Source of the DNA: a virus | DNA: 25,956 bases | IMG/VR virus record: IMGVR_UViG_3300030106_002038 | Location: 1 to 25,956 of that record | Reading direction: 5' to 3' (one strand) | In this document: piece after piece, positions 1 through 7,600 of the stretch | Layout: the number at the start of each line of letters is the position of its first letter | Position numbering within the stretch: position 1 is the stretch's first letter | The notes under the pieces: generated by a model | The model's input: only the letters and a program-made list of their open reading frames with translations | Told to the model about the DNA's origin: nothing | Databases searched by the model: none | Position numbers and translations under genes: made by a program

Positions 1-32
1 GTCTTGCTCCAAATATGGTTGATTTTGTGCAT
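1..32 (-). CDS. 5' end of an unidentified gene, cut by the window edge
   Basis: An ATG at 32 follows the stop of the upstream 98-aa gene by 3 bases and opens a frame reading MHKINHIWSK before the window ends. The tight spacing is like that of other gene pairs here, so a real start is plausible. Only ten codons are visible, so the product cannot be named. From its place after an HNH gene it could be the small terminase or another packaging gene, but that is position-based inference only. Confidence 0.35.
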   Translation of the reverse strand, partial: MHKINHIWSK

Positions 33-35
33 GGG

Positions 36-332
36 TTACCCCATATCGTCAAAAAATTCGGTGTTTTCATCGTCAAAAATGTCAACATTGCGTTGTTGAC
101 GTTCAGCCCAAAGAATGAGCGCGGCGACGGTTTCGTGCATGGTGTCGACGTCCCAACCGTCGACGATGTTCCGCCACGCGCCGGGCGGCAAATGGTCCAA
201 GAAATGCGATGTCAGTTGCCACACCTGCAAACCGCCCATGTCTGCCAACGCAACGACAGCCGGGCAACGTTCGGCCAAACCAATCAAGGTTTGCCGGACG
301 TTATTTGCGGCCGTTTCGTATTCGTGCGACAT
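36..332 (-). CDS. Small acidic-tailed protein of unknown function (98 aa)
   Basis: A 98-residue product starting MSHEYETAANN. Its first codons overlap the 3' end of the HNH endonuclease gene by 32 bases; an in-frame ATG at 347 (MDGFSM) is the alternative start. The sequence looks largely helical, with a Trp-containing middle (QVWQLTSHFLDHLPPGAW) and a strongly acidic C-terminus (DIFDDENTEFFDDMG). No transmembrane segment or signal peptide is visible and I do not recognise a family. Its place after HNH and before another tightly packed gene suggests the same transcript and possibly the DNA-packaging region. Function unknown. Confidence 0.7.
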   Translation of the reverse strand: MSHEYETAANNVRQTLIGLAERCPAVVALADMGGLQVWQLTSHFLDHLPPGAWRNIVDGWDVDTMHETVAALILWAERQQRNVDIFDDENTEFFDDMG

Positions 333-726
333 GCTGAACCCATCCATCCATTGAGTCGTGGTGGATTCCGTCGCGTTCACATTGCGATTTGACGTTGTGA
401 CAATCACGACACAAACCCCAGACATTTGCAATGTCGAACATGTCAAATTCGTTTCGATGTCGTGCGGAAATATGGTCGGCGTCTGTCGTTGGCGTGACGC
501 GGCCCATGTGGTCGCACACGGGGCAAAACGGCCAACGTTGAAGGACGGCGCGCCGGAATCGTTGCCAACGCGCGGTTTTCAATCGTGGCTCAAGTTCGGA
601 CCCAGTCGGTACTTGGTCGAACGGGCGGCGCGGCGTTCCATCTGAATGGAACGACCGCGACGGTTTGGTGTTCCGTGGTTTGGCTTTCCACGGTCGGCGT
701 CTGTCTTTCTTGGGGATGTTGGGCAT
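301..726 (-). CDS. HNH homing-type endonuclease
   Basis: A 141-aa protein with a basic N-terminus (KKDRRRPWKAKPRN) followed by a classic phage HNH fold. It has a CPVC knuckle at about residues 74-77, the catalytic ADH followed by the HISARH stretch, an asparagine-containing helix (DIANVWGLC), and the second knuckle CRDCHNVKS that supplies the final histidine. Such stand-alone HNH proteins sit beside terminase and portal genes in HK97-type phages and are known to assist terminase cleavage at packaging. Here the large terminase lies at the other end of the window. The start is uncertain: ATG at 726 is chosen because coding-like sequence begins there, but in-frame GTG 798 and TTG 867 are possible. 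No promoter is evident between the upstream terminator and this gene. Confidence 0.87.
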   Translation of the reverse strand: MPNIPKKDRRRPWKAKPRNTKPSRSFHSDGTPRRPFDQVPTGSELEPRLKTARWQRFRRAVLQRWPFCPVCDHMGRVTPTTDADHISARHRNEFDMFDIANVWGLCRDCHNVKSQCERDGIHHDSMDGWVQHVARIRNGRK

Positions 727-914
727 ACTTTCCGAGATACACCACGGGCGAATTGGTGTCCGCCATTCGGCCGCCTTGGGGGCGTCCGATGTCGTCACCG
801 TTCCGCCGCTTGGGTCGTCCTGACTTGGTCGAAGGTAGGCCCGGCGCCGGTGACATGCAATGTCCAAACGAAACGTGTTTTCAACATGGTTGTGTTGGCG
901 TCACCTTTGGACAC
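727..914 (-). other. Non-coding or N-terminal-extension interval before HNH
   Basis: About 190 bases between the terminator at 915-941 and the chosen HNH start. The HNH frame stays open back to 867. Another frame is open from 856 and reads MADTNSPVVYLGKYAQ internally, but it runs entirely over the HNH gene and has no leader. I see no TTTG/TAnnTTTG promoter with correct spacing and no RNA fold. Confidence 0.4.
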
Positions 915-941
915 AAAAAAAACCCGGCGCGGTGGCCGGGT
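915..941 (-). terminator. Rho-independent terminator after the 63-aa gene
   Basis: On the minus strand a 7-bp GC stem (ACCCGGC/GCCGGGT) with a 6-base loop is followed by eight T residues. It lies 23 bases past the stop of the 63-aa ORF and separates that single-gene transcript from the HNH gene. Confidence 0.88.
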
Positions 942-963
942 CCCTTGTTCGGTTGTTTACTTG

Positions 964-1155
964 TTACGCCTTGAACGTCAACGTTCCGTTGGTCCAACGC
1001 TTGCCGGGCGACCATGTGCACAACATGTTCCCGTCCTTGTCACGAATCACACGGTGCGCACCAACTTTGTGTGTGGTGACGGCCGTTGGAAACATTGTTT
1101 TGATTTGCTTGCGTGTTTCCTTTGAGAACGTGCGGTGGTTGGTCTGAATTGTCAT
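964..1155 (-). CDS. Small basic protein of unknown function (63 aa)
   Basis: A 63-residue basic protein beginning MTIQTNHRTFSKETRKQIK and ending in an aromatic, Trp-containing stretch (CTWSPGKRWTNGTLTFKA). It is a single-gene unit: a strong Bacteroidota-type promoter lies immediately upstream, the A/C-rich leader precedes the ATG, and a terminator follows. The size, charge and private promoter resemble early phage accessory or host-takeover proteins, but no family is recognised and function is unknown. The ATG at 1155 is the first start downstream of the predicted transcription start and has the conserved leader directly before it. Confidence 0.78.
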   Translation of the reverse strand: MTIQTNHRTFSKETRKQIKTMFPTAVTTHKVGAHRVIRDKDGNMLCTWSPGKRWTNGTLTFKA

Positions 1156-1178
1156 GGTGTGTGTTTTTGTTTGTTTGA
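1156..1178 (-). promoter_or_regulatory. A/C-rich translation leader, divergent copy
   Basis: This copy reads TCAAACAAACAAAAACACAC then ACC before the ATG of the 63-aa gene. It is related to the leader GTCAAACACAAAACAACACA found before other genes. It has no G and only one T, and it replaces a Shine-Dalgarno site. It carries no ATG of its own, which shows that the leader itself need not be coding. Confidence 0.6.
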
Positions 1179-1183
1179 TGTCC

Positions 1184-1214
1184 TAAAGATACGCACACAA
1201 CGCACACATCCAAA
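1184..1214 (-). promoter_or_regulatory. Bacteroidota-type promoter for the 63-aa gene
   Basis: On the minus strand TTTG at 1214-1211, a 19-base spacer and TATCTTTA at 1191-1184, matching TTTG-N19-TAnnTTTG. The last spacer bases plus -7 box (TTGTGTGCGTATCTTT) are identical in the other three strong promoters of the window. An A-tract lies upstream, like an UP element. Confidence 0.85.
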
Positions 1215-1236
1215 CATTTTCGACATTTTTTTTTTG

Positions 1237-2184
1237 TCACCGTTCCAATGGGCCGAATTGCTTGTTGAATTCATCCCGTTCCACGAACCGGTGTTTGTGT
1301 GGTTGCCACCACATTTTCGCCATGCCCAATTTGCCGACACCCTTGGGTTTTGTCTTTTGACAGTACACCCAACATTCGCCCGGTTCAACCGCGGTCCCGT
1401 CTGGTTCAAGTACCAAACCCGCGGGCGGACGGTAAACCAACAACATCGTGAACGCGCGTCGGAACCACGTTTGACCGCCGGCCCACTCGGTCGGCAACGC
1501 GTGGCCTTGGTAACGAGTCCCACACACGGATTTTTTGTCGGCGGCGACTTTGGCAATGTGGGTCACGACGATGTCGATTCGGTTTTGTTGCGCGGATTCG
1601 CGGCGGATGTCACGCAACGCGTCGGTCAATTGCAAATCCTCGCGTCCGCCGTGTTTTTCCAAATCGCGGTCAATGTCGTTCCACGGGTCCAACACGGTCA
1701 TGTCGAACGCCTCAACACGGGCAATTTGTTGAAATGCGTCCAAGGTGAACGGCGCGTTGGTGTTGGCGATGTCGTCCGGGTCCAGAATGGCGAAATGACG
1801 GTTGACCCATTGCAACGCATCCATAAACGTTTCGTCGGACATGGCGCGTTCGTTTGGCAATCCGCCCGGCGTCGTTTTCCGGGCGTCCGCTTGAATTTTC
1901 ATTTCGCACAAATCAACAATGAGGTCGTCGGCGCTCCCTTCCTCCGCCATGAACAACAACGACCGCCACCCATGCAACACGGCCGCGTTCACGACCAATT
2001 GTTTCACGAAGATGGATTTCCCGTGGTGCGGCGCGCCGGCCACGAACAACGGGAAACCCTTTTTCATTGTCCAGAGTTTGTCGAGGTCACGAAACCCGGT
2101 CCCAACACCACGTTGGGAACCGGTTTCGCGAATCTTTTTGACCGCCTCGAATCGGTCCATCGGACGGACAAAATAGACGTTCAT
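1237..2184 (-). CDS. DnaB/RecA-type replicative helicase ATPase
   Basis: A 315-aa P-loop ATPase resembling the C-terminal motor domain of DnaB-type helicases. The N-terminus carries the typical GVGTGFRDLDKL entry. A Walker A motif (GAPHHGKS, residues 50-57) is followed by the LLFMAEE strand, where DnaB has FSLEM. Walker B is DMTVLDPWND (161-170), and IVVTHIAK (206-212) matches the Gln/His sensor strand. GGQTWFRRAFTMLLVYRP near 236-253 corresponds to the late DnaB strand. There is no N-terminal DnaB domain and no primase domain, so primer supply must come from elsewhere. The start overlaps the stop of the SSB-like gene by ATGA, making initiator, SSB-like protein and helicase a coupled set. An alternative reading is a RecA-like recombination or loader ATPase. 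Confidence 0.87.
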   Translation of the reverse strand: MNVYFVRPMDRFEAVKKIRETGSQRGVGTGFRDLDKLWTMKKGFPLFVAGAPHHGKSIFVKQLVVNAAVLHGWRSLLFMAEEGSADDLIVDLCEMKIQADARKTTPGGLPNERAMSDETFMDALQWVNRHFAILDPDDIANTNAPFTLDAFQQIARVEAFDMTVLDPWNDIDRDLEKHGGREDLQLTDALRDIRRESAQQNRIDIVVTHIAKVAADKKSVCGTRYQGHALPTEWAGGQTWFRRAFTMLLVYRPPAGLVLEPDGTAVEPGECWVYCQKTKPKGVGKLGMAKMWWQPHKHRFVERDEFNKQFGPLER

Positions 2185-2516
2185 GAGAACGGCAAACCGT
2201 CATTGGATGTTGGTTGGCCAAATGCGGGCGTTTGCGGCGGCGTGTTGCCATTCGCGTTTGGTGCGCCGACACTTTGATTTGTGTCGCCGCCGTTCGGCTC
2301 AAACACGCGCGCATTTCCCAGAATCGGCGCTTCCGTTCCGGCGTCGCGTACTTCACGCGGCAAATCTTGTTTCACGACGTAATCGGCGCCAAACTGGTTG
2401 TCCGGCGTGTTGAACAAAACAACGTCAAGATATTTCCCTTTCTTGCCTTGGAACAAATGTGCGGTCAACACCTTGTCGACGTCGATTTTCAATGTTATTC
2501 GTTTTGGAATCTTCAT
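2181..2516 (-). CDS. Putative single-stranded DNA-binding protein
   Basis: A 111-aa protein in two parts. Residues 1-72 are beta-rich with charged and aromatic residues (ITLKIDVDKVLTAHLFQGKKG, then YLDVVLFNTPDN and PILGNARVF). After this comes a Pro/Asn/Gly/Gln-rich disordered tail ending NDGLPFS. That layout, and an end resembling the DDDIPF tip by which bacterial SSBs recruit partners, suggest an SSB-like protein. I recall similar short unclassified proteins in Bacteroidota phages, but have not searched. It is coupled by ATGA to the DnaA-like gene upstream and by ATGA to the helicase downstream, fitting a role at the fork. No canonical OB-fold motif can be proved by eye, so this is inference. 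Confidence 0.68.
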   Translation of the reverse strand: MKIPKRITLKIDVDKVLTAHLFQGKKGKYLDVVLFNTPDNQFGADYVVKQDLPREVRDAGTEAPILGNARVFEPNGGDTNQSVGAPNANGNTPPQTPAFGQPTSNDGLPFS

Positions 2517-2968
2517 AGGGTTTGGGGTTTAGAGTTTGTCCAAATATCAATCGCGTGTTCCATAACCATGTCGACCATGGCGACGGTGTCCGGGTCACCG
2601 ACTGACATCAATTTGGGGATTTGTTTTCTGGCATGGACAACGGAAGCGTGGTGACGATTAAAGATAGCCGCAATGGTTACCAACGCCAACGAAGTATTTT
2701 GGGACAGAAACCACATCAAAACGTGTCGAACTTGCACGCGTTCACGTCGTCTGGATTCCGACAACAATTCGTCCAACGTCAATCCATTGTGGGCGGCCAC
2801 CTTTGACACGAACATGGGGACCAAATGCAATCGTTGGTTCATGTGTTGCCGCATGTCGTGGGACGCGTCAATGTGGGCTAAAATACGGCCGGCCGCGCGG
2901 CGGTGTTTGGTCGTGAATTTGAGCGCATCCGCGACCGGCTTTTGGCAATGGGGACAAATTGTGTTCAT
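2513..2968 (-). CDS. DnaA domain IV-like replication initiator
   Basis: A 151-aa protein. The N-terminus has one CPHC knuckle (residues 5-8). Residues about 58-125 match the helix-turn-helix domain IV of DnaA: VRHVLMWFLSQNTSLALVTI followed by AAIFNRHHASVVHARKQI, where cellular DnaA has the related RDHTTVLHA signature that contacts the DnaA box. The ATPase domain is absent, so this is a DNA-binding fragment, as found in other phage origin-binding or DnaA-mimic proteins. It probably marks the phage origin or redirects host replication, and it is the first gene of the initiator/SSB-like/helicase set. ATG 2968 is chosen because a leader-like A/C-rich stretch precedes it; an in-frame start at 3019 falls inside the hairpin upstream. 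Confidence 0.82.
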   Translation of the reverse strand: MNTICPHCQKPVADALKFTTKHRRAAGRILAHIDASHDMRQHMNQRLHLVPMFVSKVAAHNGLTLDELLSESRRRERVQVRHVLMWFLSQNTSLALVTIAAIFNRHHASVVHARKQIPKLMSVGDPDTVAMVDMVMEHAIDIWTNSKPQTL

Positions 2969-2988
2969 GCGTGTTGATTTTGTGCGTT

Positions 2989-3020
2989 CCAAGGTAGGGC
3001 AAACGACCGCCGGACGCAAA
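2989..3020 (-). promoter_or_regulatory. Possible weak promoter for the replication genes
   Basis: TTTG at 3020-3017, a 20-base spacer and TACCTTGG at 2996-2989 on the minus strand. It differs from TAnnTTTG by one base. The -33 box lies in the loop of the hairpin at 3003-3032. The conserved TTGTGTGCG spacer of the strong promoters is missing, so this is tentative. Confidence 0.35.
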
Positions 3021-3032
3021 CCCGGCGGTCGT
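3003..3032 (-). terminator. GC hairpin after the 101-aa gene, weak terminator
   Basis: A perfect 11-bp stem (ACGACCGCCGG/CCGGCGGTCGT) with an 8-base loop, 5 bases past the stop of the 101-aa gene. Only three T residues follow on the minus strand, so termination may be partial, or the hairpin may stabilise or process the transcript before the replication genes. Confidence 0.6.
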
Positions 3033-3037
3033 GTGTT

Positions 3038-3343
3038 TCAAAGGTCGTCCGCGGTTTTGACGGTGTACCCGTGTTTCATGACCCACCGTCGCAATTGTTC
3101 GACGTAACGTTTGGGAACCTTTGTGCCATGACCCATTCGAAACCATCCGTCCGCCTCAAACGTCCCGTCGGGTTCAACGTGGCAATCGTCCATCCCGTCG
3201 TCGGGATGCCACCGAACAAGTCGCAAAGACACGTCCGGGTCCATCATGTATTCGGCGATTTCTTTTGGGGTGGCTGAATCTTGAAAATGGTCGTCGCGAA
3301 CGACGTCGTACAAACCCCAGTCATATTGAACTGTTTCTTTCAT
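3038..3343 (-). CDS. Acidic protein of unknown function (101 aa)
   Basis: A 101-residue, Asp/Trp-rich protein starting MKETVQYDWGLYDVV. It contains a short helix-like segment (TPKEIAEYMMDPDVSLRLVRW), a central acidic stretch (HPDDGMDDCHVEPDG) and a basic C-terminal end (KRYVEQLRRWVMKHGYTV). No membrane segment or zinc motif is evident. The ATG is preceded by an exact copy of the phage leader, which itself starts directly after the stop of the 66-aa gene, so the two are probably co-transcribed from the promoter at 3595-3625. A GC hairpin follows the stop. Function unknown. Confidence 0.8.
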   Translation of the reverse strand: MKETVQYDWGLYDVVRDDHFQDSATPKEIAEYMMDPDVSLRLVRWHPDDGMDDCHVEPDGTFEADGWFRMGHGTKVPKRYVEQLRRWVMKHGYTVKTADDL

Positions 3344-3365
3344 GGTGTGTTGTTTTGTGTTTGAC
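3344..3365 (-). promoter_or_regulatory. A/C-rich translation leader, exact copy
   Basis: The minus strand reads GTCAAACACAAAACAACACA then CC before the ATG at 3343, identical over 20 bases to the leaders at 24619 and 24382. It begins immediately after the TAA of the gene upstream, with no promoter between, so its role is likely at the mRNA level. Confidence 0.72.
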
Positions 3366-3566
3366 TTACTTGTTCAGGCCCGGACCAACCAACAAAACGG
3401 TCAACCGATGGTTGCTTTCGGGTCGTACATTCCACGCGCCTTTGTGGTTGCGGAAATATACCGTTCGGCCGGCGGACAAATCCTTGTTCATGGTGCGGAT
3501 TTGCGCCATTGAACAATCTAATTTTTTAGCAACGCGGGCCAAAAGGTAATCAGGAAAATAAAACAT
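3366..3566 (-). CDS. Small protein of unknown function with possible HTH (66 aa)
   Basis: A 66-residue basic protein starting MFYFPDYLLARVAKKLDCSM. The segment LLARVAKKLDCSMAQIRTMNKDL could be a short helix-turn-helix; the rest is KGAWNVRPESNHRLTVLLVG. A strong promoter lies upstream. The frame also opens at ATG 3590 (adding MSNTNKHN), but those codons are the conserved leader sequence, which at other genes has no ATG, so ATG 3566 is preferred. If transcription starts close to 3590, a near-leaderless start there cannot be excluded. Likely an early accessory or regulatory protein, function unknown. Confidence 0.74.
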   Translation of the reverse strand: MFYFPDYLLARVAKKLDCSMAQIRTMNKDLSAGRTVYFRNHKGAWNVRPESNHRLTVLLVGPGLNK

Positions 3567-3588
3567 GTTGTGTTTGTTTGTGTTTGAC
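3567..3588 (-). promoter_or_regulatory. A/C-rich translation leader copy
   Basis: The minus strand reads GTCAAACACAAACAAACACA then AC before ATG 3566, a close copy of the phage leader. Here the base pair before it creates an in-frame upstream ATG (3590). Confidence 0.68.
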
Positions 3589-3594
3589 ATGCCG

Positions 3595-3625
3595 TAAAGA
3601 TACGCACACAATTCACACAACCAAA
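3595..3625 (-). promoter_or_regulatory. Bacteroidota-type promoter for the 66-aa and 101-aa genes
   Basis: TTTG at 3625-3622, a 19-base spacer and TATCTTTA at 3602-3595 on the minus strand. The spacer holds two TTGTGTG units nine bases apart. A run of ten A residues lies upstream. It sits between the nuclease stop and the 66-aa gene. Confidence 0.87.
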
Positions 3626-3653
3626 CAAAATGTGATTTTTTTTTTCTGGAATG

Positions 3654-4031
3654 TCAGAATCCGACCACGTCGTCGTTGTTGAAGTAGTCCCGCAACACGG
3701 CCACGGTTTCGTCGAACCCTGTGCAAACAACGGCGCGCCATCCTCGGTCGTTCAGACGACGGATGGCGTCGCGTTGTGCGGCCGACACACGACCGCGTTT
3801 CGCTTTCAATTCGATGGCCAACCCGACAAATTCACCGCGCGGTTCGAAAAACAACATGTCCGGAACGCCGGCCAAATATCCCGCCGCCTTCATTCGTTTG
3901 GCTTGATTCATGGACAATCGCACACCGCCCACGGTGGCGCAAAACATGATGTCCGGCGAATGTTCTTTCAAGCGTCGCACGACCTCACATTGAATGTCGT
4001 GTTCCGGACTCGCATTTTTTCGCGCGGTCAA
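3654..4031 (-). CDS. VRR-NUC family nuclease
   Basis: A 125-aa stand-alone VRR-NUC domain of the PD-(D/E)xK superfamily. Visible motifs are an early helix with the conserved acidic residue (SPEHDIQCEVVRRL, E10), GVPDMLFFEP with the metal-binding D58, the IELKAK strand (E74, K76), and RGRVSAAQRDAI, whose Gln (Q86) is family-typical. Small phage VRR-NUC proteins are thought to act as structure-specific nucleases in recombination or Holliday-junction processing. The start appears to be TTG at 4031, overlapping the TGA of the amidase gene, since the domain begins too early for the next in-frame Met to work. The gene ends 29 bases before the next promoter. Confidence 0.85.
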   Translation of the reverse strand: MTARKNASPEHDIQCEVVRRLKEHSPDIMFCATVGGVRLSMNQAKRMKAAGYLAGVPDMLFFEPRGEFVGLAIELKAKRGRVSAAQRDAIRRLNDRGWRAVVCTGFDETVAVLRDYFNNDDVVGF

Positions 4032-4516
4032 AAGGCCAATGTCTTTTCGGCGGTTAACAACGCCTCATGAATTCCAAGTTCACGCCACGGTTCGTTGTTA
4101 ATGTGCCAAAATTCATCCGTGACGTCGAAACATGGACACGCCTTGTTTGCAAATTCATTGTGACCGTGTACCGTTTTAATGCTCGGAATTGCCACCATCA
4201 GAGCCATGGACAACATCACCATGGCGGCCGTTTGTTCCTCGGTCCGCGTGTCGCGTGGTGTTCCGTCCACGTCCAGTCCCCCGGCGTACGCGATGCCAAT
4301 TGACGATTTGTTTTCACCTTTCACATGGGCGCCGATTTGGTCAATCGGTCGCCCGTGTTCAATCGTCCCGTCGGTACGAATTAAAAAGTGATAACCGACA
4401 TCACGCCATCCGCGACCCTTTGGCGGTTTGTCCATGTGCCATCGGCGCACCGTGGCCACGTCGACATCTCGGGCCGTGGCGGTGCAATGCAAAATGATTT
4501 TGTCAATTCGACGCAT
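4028..4516 (-). CDS. N-acetylmuramoyl-L-alanine amidase (endolysin)
   Basis: A 162-aa protein made of one zinc amidase (amidase_2 / T7 lysozyme-PGRP) domain that cuts the bond between MurNAc and L-Ala in peptidoglycan. The zinc ligands are H10 (IILHCTAT), H119 (VHGHNEF) and C127 (KACPCFDV). The catalytic equivalents of T7 lysozyme Tyr46 and Lys128 are Y42 (VGYHFLI) and K125. No signal peptide or cell-wall-binding domain is present, as expected for a Gram-negative host and holin-dependent release. Its start overlaps the end of the 59-aa membrane protein gene by 14 bases, forming a lysis pair, and its stop overlaps the nuclease start. Confidence 0.93.
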   Translation of the reverse strand: MRRIDKIILHCTATARDVDVATVRRWHMDKPPKGRGWRDVGYHFLIRTDGTIEHGRPIDQIGAHVKGENKSSIGIAYAGGLDVDGTPRDTRTEEQTAAMVMLSMALMVAIPSIKTVHGHNEFANKACPCFDVTDEFWHINNEPWRELGIHEALLTAEKTLAF

Positions 4517-4682
4517 CGTCGACCATGTTTTGCCGTTCCTTTCTTGCCTTCAACGCCCGTTCGACATTCATCCAAATCAATGTCACGGCCCCAATTGCAC
4601 CCAACGCAAAGGTCACGCACTCTGTGACCGTGACGTATGTCCACCCCAATGTTGCAACGTTCAAAATGTTTTCGCGTGTCAT
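4503..4682 (-). CDS. Small holin-like membrane protein (59 aa)
   Basis: A 59-residue ORF translated directly from the sequence: MTRENILNVATLGWTYVTVT, then ECVTFALGAIGAVTLIWMNV, then a charged tail VERALKARKERQNMVDDASN. It has one or two closely spaced hydrophobic segments (about residues 6-18 and 22-40) and a basic C-terminus, typical of small phage holins or spanin-like lysis proteins. The ATG overlaps the TGA of the tail fibre gene (ATGA), and its 3' end overlaps the amidase start by 14 bases. Position directly before the endolysin is the main argument for a holin role. It could also be a signal-arrest regulator, since a second, better holin candidate lies at 20399-20836. Confidence 0.78.
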   Translation of the reverse strand: MTRENILNVATLGWTYVTVTECVTFALGAIGAVTLIWMNVERALKARKERQNMVDDASN

Positions 4683-7600
4683 GTCGTCGCAATTGTTATG
4701 TCGGCGCCAAAAATGAGGCGGTCCGTTGAACCGGGCGCGACTTCAATGACAATCGAAGCGGTCGCCCCCGACGTGATGTCGGTGATGTCAATGTTTGCGT
4801 TTGTGTCCCCCGTGCCAACGCTTGTCGTTGCGCCTGTCGTGTGATTGAACGAATATATTTCGACACCGCCCGAAACGGCCGCGTCGGTGTACACTTGAAC
4901 GTGTGTCGCTTTATATCCCGTCGGGATTTCATTGAATGCGAACATGAGTCCCGTTGCTTGGTTACATGCGGCGCCCAAAGTGTTGGAAGTGTCATCTTCA
5001 ATTCGAATTTGAGTGATGGCGCGTCCAACATCGTTTCCAAAAAATTCGGTCGGAAACACCTTGATGAGCGTACCGGAACCATGCCAACCACCGCCAGCGT
5101 TCGCAAAAGACAAAACACCCGACCCGTTCGTTTGCAGGAATTGACCGGACGACCCATCGGTGACCGAACCCAGAACACCCGACGCGTTGAAGGTCGCAAC
5201 CTCGACGCCGGTTTGCCCCGTGCGGGTGGCGGCGTCGTTGTTCGCTTCATCCAACATATTTTCAACCGCGGTCATCTCGCTTTGAAGCGTCGAAATGCTT
5301 GAACTGTTTGTGGCAATGTTCGACGTGTTGGTTGCAATGTCCGACGTGTTGGTTGCGACGTTGGTGGTATTGGTGGCGATGTTTGTTGCGTTGGTTGTAG
5401 CGACGCCGGCAACCGCAATCAAGGACGTGTTGGTGCTTGCAATGCTTGTCGTGTTCGTCGCAATGCTTGTCGTGTTCGTCGTCGTGTCGTCCCGTACCGC
5501 ATCCAAATCGGTTGTCGCGGTCACCGAAATCAAATCGGTTTTGTCCTCGATGTCCGCAATTGAAGTCGTATGAGATGCCGTCGTCAATGTGTTTGACGAA
5601 ATCGCATTCAACTGTGTTTGTGTTATCAATTGGTGGTCGGTCGACGTCAACAATTTGTCCGCGCGGATGGCGTCTTGTTCGATGCCGATGGACGTGAACG
5701 CCGTCCCCGTTGCGTTCAATGTAAGAGGACCAACTTTTGCGGTGACCGTGTCCAAATCAACGGCCCCGGTCACGGTCAAAAAATCTGTTTTTGCACGAAT
5801 GGCCGTCACCGCATCGTCAGACAATGCAAATTTCAAATCGACCGCCGGTCCAATGGGTTTTGGACCCTTGGACGTCGGTCCGGTCGCAACGGGTTGAATT
5901 GTTCCAATTGGACGCGGACCACGTGGGCGTCGGAAATCGTTGGCCTCTGTAACAGTCGTCAACGGACGAAGGGACGACAATTTGCAAAGGGTCGCGCCGA
6001 CCGTTGCGTTCGTCCATTTCAATTCCAGAATTTGGTAAAACTCTTTCGTGCCGTCGCCATATTCCAACAACACCGGTCGTCCAAAGTGGAGCACCGTAAA
6101 CGCTGACGCGCTGAACGAATTTTTTTGATTGGACAACGACAAATTCATGTTTGAACGGTCCGTGAATGAAATATTCACGTCTTTAATCAACAACGGTTTG
6201 TCACGCTTTTGCAACACCTCAAACGCGCGCAACTCATGAATGTACTTGCCATCGTTCGTCACCGTGTCACACGTCACCCAGTCGCGTTCTGGAAAACGAA
6301 TCGCCCCGGTCGAATGATGTCGAACACGCACCGACCGAAATTGTTGTGTGTCGTCGTATTTGTCGCCCAACACGCTTTCACCCGTCACGATTTTGGACAC
6401 GTTGTTGTCCTGTCGTGCCACAAATTCGACGTCCTCGTCATCTTCGCCGGCACCGACAACAACTTTGAATTGGTGAATCCCGCCAAAATCGGTTCGGTTG
6501 TTGGTAAAGGTTCGACCGTTGGACATGATGTCGAACAAATCGGTTCCCACGATTGATTCGTTGTCTGAATCCAGAAGGGACCACGCGAATGTGATGGTGA
6601 CCCCCGTGTGTTCGATGTTTTCCGGCAATGGTGGCAACGTCCACGCCATGTCAAAAATGGAATCATGTTGCATGGTCCCGTCCCCCGTCAACAAACCTTC
6701 GGTCGTTTTGAATTCGGCTTCGTTGGATGAACGACGTTCGGCATGAAGTCCACCGACAAATTCGAACTCGGTTGTGTCGTCACCGCTTGACAGTATGACC
6801 GTGGCCGCGGGCGGGTCGGACGTGGTTCGCGGCAAAATGAAGTCGTATGTGTTGGCGTTTGTTGTCCATTCAACATCCCCAGATTGGTCAAAAAACTTTG
6901 CCGTTGCGACCTGTACGCCAATCGAATTTTTGATTGGGGCCGTTTCGCTTCGTGTCGTGATGTCGCGTTTGAGGTGATAATCCCCGACTTTGATTGTCAA
7001 ATTGCAACGGTACTTCATGCCGCGACAACGTGTCGTCACATACTGCGACAACAACCGACCCATTTGTTCCAACAGAATTGTCCCCGACAACGTCAAGGTT
7101 TGACCGCCACTAACGACACACGCTTCGTTCGAAAATGTTTTGTCGATGAATGAAATTTGGTTCGATTCGTTTTTTTCGACCTCGAACAAGTCCAAACTAA
7201 CAAAACCAAAATCGGTGTGCTCAAGGGAATGTCCCGTTGAACTGATGATTGACCGCGAACCGCCTTCCAAATGAATCGACGACACGGATTGAACCGGGAA
7301 CATGACGGTTTCAACAACGCCGTCGGTAAGGTCGAACCCGCTTTGGAACGGCGTAAACGAACGCGTGTCCAATGGGTCTGTGATTGGCCCCACGGAAATG
7401 TTGTTGACCAAACGAATTTGACGCAAAAACGCGTGTTGCCTGTGGTCGACCGCCGTTTCGGATTCGGCAACGTGAACGTCGGGGTTGGTAAACCACCACG
7501 AACCCCATGACAAGAAAATTTGCGCCCCAAATAACGACGCGCAATGTTCTAAAACCTCGCCACATGAAGTGAACGAACGCCGGCGAAACTTACCGCCTAA

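Noticed and set aside
590-856. An 88-codon frame overlapping the HNH N-terminus
   Set aside because: It overlaps the HNH gene, lacks a leader or coupling, and its second half becomes non-protein-like (FRWNAAPPVRPSTDW).
1135-2277. A 380-codon open frame on the plus strand
   Set aside because: It is antisense to the helicase and SSB-like genes, has low-complexity His/Arg/Phe-rich composition, and no leader, promoter or neighbour on that strand.
2659-2666. A TATCTTTA -7-like box inside the DnaA-like gene
   Set aside because: No TTTG occurs 19-21 bases upstream and the conserved spacer is missing, so it is coding sequence by chance.
4696-5265. A 189-codon minus-strand frame inside the fibre gene
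   Set aside because: It is a shifted frame of the fibre gene with Arg/Pro/Thr-rich translation; the real frame shows clear heptads and fibre motifs.
5270-5485. A CRISPR-like array
   Set aside because: The regular repeats are 21-base in-frame heptad codons of the fibre stalk, with no unique spacers between.
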